The translations under genes were made by a program, and so were the position numbers. This document shows, piece after piece, positions 62,695-64,000 of a DNA stretch of 64,000 bases. This DNA comes from UBA7672 sp965279085 (GTDB lineage: Bacteria > Pseudomonadota > Alphaproteobacteria > Caulobacterales > Hyphomonadaceae). Below the pieces are notes generated by a model, which was not told where the DNA came from, did not search any database, and saw nothing but the letters and a program-made list of their open reading frames with translations. The first letter of the stretch is position 1. The number at the start of each line of letters is the position of its first letter. The stretch spans positions 2,294,001-2,358,000 of the forward strand of contig OZ257149.1 in NCBI GenBank assembly GCA_965279085.1, written 5' to 3'.

Positions 62695-64000
62695 ATGAAG
62701 CGTGCCCTTCTGGTTTCGACGATGGCCTTGGCCATTGCCGGCGTCGCCACCGTGATCGGCGTTTCCGCCATCGCTGCCCCCGCCCCCTCAGTGACGGTTT
62801 CCGTCCCCGAGCGCGCCGACAACTTCCAGCTGACCGACCACACCCGGCTGGCGCACGAGCTCCACTACTTCAAGGACGCCCCGGCCATCGTTCTGATGAG
62901 CCAGATCAACGGTTCGGAAGGCTCGCGCAAGGCGGCCGCCGACCTTGAAAAGATCAAGGCGTCGTACGCCGACAAGGGCGTGCTCTTCTACATGATCAAC
63001 TCGAAGGACTCGCGCGACGCCGCGGCCGTCGAGGCGAAAGCCCAAGGCTTCGACATCCCGGTTCTCGTCGACGAGCTGCAGCTGGTCGGTGAATCGCTGG
63101 GCGTCCAGAAGGAAGGCGAGATCTTCGTCGTCGACCCGAAGAACGGCTTCAAGATCGCCTATCATGGCCCGCTATCGGAAACCGCGAAAGCCATCGACGC
63201 CGTCGTCGCCGGCAAGCCGGTCGCCAACCCGCGCGTCGAAGTGAAATCCGGCGCCTCGATCGCCTTCGCGGATCGCGCCAAGTCGGCCGAGTTCAAGAAC
63301 ATCAAGTACTCCGGCGAAGTCACGAAGATCCTTCAGGACAAGTGCGTGACCTGCCACCAGAAGGGCGGCATCGCCCCCTTCGCGATGGACAGCTATGAGA
63401 TCGTGAAAACGATGGCGCCGATGATCCGCGAGTCGGTTCGCGCCGAGCGCATGCCTCCCTACTTCGCCGATCCGCATATCGGCACGTTCCAGAACGACCA
63501 GGCCCTGACGGCCGCGCAGACCAAGACCCTGATCCACTGGATCGAGGCTGGCGCGCCGCGCGGCGCAGGCGAGGATTTCCTCAAGACGCAAGCTGGCGTG
63601 GCCCCGGAATGGCCTGTCTATCTCGGCAAGCCCGACGTGATCGTCGACCTGCCAGCTTTCGATGTGCCGGCGACCGGCATCGTCGAGTACAAGAACCAGC
63701 GCGTCGAGAACCCCTTCAAGGAAGACACCTGGCTGCGTGCGATCTCGATCAAGCCGGGCGAGCGTTCGGTCCTGCACCACGTCGTGTCGAACCACATGCC
63801 GGACCCGAAACTGCCGAAGGCGAAAATCCCGGGCGGTTCGGTCGGCTCCTACACGCCGGGCGCTGAAGCGCAGGTCATCGCCAAGGACGCGGGCGCGCCC
63901 GTGCCGGGCGGCGGCAAGCTGAACTTCCAGATGCACTACACGACGACCGGCAAGGCCGCGACGGACCACACGCAGGTTGGTTTCTACACGCTGAAAGCCC
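62695..64000 (+). CDS. redoxin / cytochrome c / copper monooxygenase-like protein, second copy, cut by the window edge
   Basis: 435 residues are visible from ATG 62695 (GGGAG upstream), still open at the right edge. It has a cleavable-type signal rather than a lipobox (MKRALLVSTMALAIAGVATV then AIAAPAPS). Order as in the first copy: redoxin fold at about 40-165, heme site CVTCHQKGGIAPFAMDSYE, RMPPYFADPHIG, then LHHVVSNHMPDP (paired His) and KLNFQMHYTTTG. The redoxin again lacks cysteines at the active site (INGSEGSRKAA). It is clearly paralogous to the 7697-9718 product. Whether it ends in EF-hands is not visible. Confidence 0.82.
   Translation, partial: MKRALLVSTMALAIAGVATVIGVSAIAAPAPSVTVSVPERADNFQLTDHTRLAHELHYFKDAPAIVLMSQINGSEGSRKAAADLEKIKASYADKGVLFYMINSKDSRDAAAVEAKAQGFDIPVLVDELQLVGESLGVQKEGEIFVVDPKNGFKIAYHGPLSETAKAIDAVVAGKPVANPRVEVKSGASIAFADRAKSAEFKNIKYSGEVTKILQDKCVTCHQKGGIAPFAMDSYEIVKTMAPMIRESVRAERMPPYFADPHIGTFQNDQALTAAQTKTLIHWIEAGAPRGAGEDFLKTQAGVAPEWPVYLGKPDVIVDLPAFDVPATGIVEYKNQRVENPFKEDTWLRAISIKPGERSVLHHVVSNHMPDPKLPKAKIPGGSVGSYTPGAEAQVIAKDAGAPVPGGGKLNFQMHYTTTGKAATDHTQVGFYTLKA

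Overview
The window is one contiguous stretch of a GC-rich alphaproteobacterial chromosome. The evidence is a full CtrA-type motif (TTAA-N7-TTAA), an HWE-family histidine kinase, a bactofilin, many TonB/lipoprotein-type exported proteins and alphaproteobacteria-style intergenic inverted repeats. A Caulobacterales/Hyphomonadaceae-like organism is my best guess, by inference only. No phage, transposase, CRISPR array or rRNA is visible. Most of the DNA is densely packed housekeeping and accessory metabolism.

Layout. 1-7.4 kb: ArgE-type deacetylase, a mini-GST, a double-FKBP lipoprotein, threonine ammonia-lyase, a BcsL-type acetyltransferase, a DGPF/YciI protein and a beta-propeller lipoprotein. 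7.5-12.7 kb: an intergenic repeat, a large lipoprotein joining redoxin, cytochrome c, copper monooxygenase-like and EF-hand segments, a fused two-ATPase peptide ABC protein, a cupin and a small membrane protein. 12.8-18.2 kb: bactofilin, esterase plus PEP-mutase-like operon, amidohydrolase, PP2C-like protein. 18.2-20.6 kb: two divergent small ribbon-helix-helix-like genes around an operator-like cluster, a CtrA site, two unknown genes and an HWE kinase. 20.6-29.5 kb: YebC, lipoproteins including four tandem DUF3617-like paralogues, TesB, a gene broken by an in-frame stop, a VanY-like peptidase, an enoyl-CoA hydratase and DUF488. 29.5-33.7 kb: an exported methyltransferase-like lipoprotein, YmdB phosphodiesterase, and a three-gene PadR/HAAS operon with a clear promoter and operator. 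33.8-41.0 kb: msrPQ, a yggT-DUF167-folD-HNH string, tRNA-Ala(CGC), pterin dehydratase, HAD, bioB. 41.1-48.7 kb: amino acid permease, response regulator, then hldE-ugd-UDP-xylose-synthase-like-AGE epimerase for sugar nucleotides. 48.7-54.2 kb: a long non-coding stretch rich in inverted repeats, LysR, a compact unknown operon (two GNAT-like proteins, an isochorismatase-fold protein without its catalytic residues, a 67-residue protein, an XRE regulator), and an LhgO-like oxidase. 54.3-64.0 kb: NadE, tRNA-Arg(CCG), a GumN/TraB lipoprotein, a cobalamin riboswitch driving btuB-btuF-btuC-btuD, and a second, right-truncated copy of the redoxin/cytochrome/copper protein.

How genes work together. The best defined units are vitamin B12 import under riboswitch control, periplasmic methionine sulfoxide repair (msrPQ), the PadR autoregulated operon and the sugar-nucleotide string. 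The two redoxin-cytochrome-copper paralogues, about 55 kb apart, and the 50.6-53.1 kb operon are the most promising undescribed systems. Start codons were reassigned where a Shine-Dalgarno sequence or signal peptide decided the matter. All family assignments were made by eye, without database searches.
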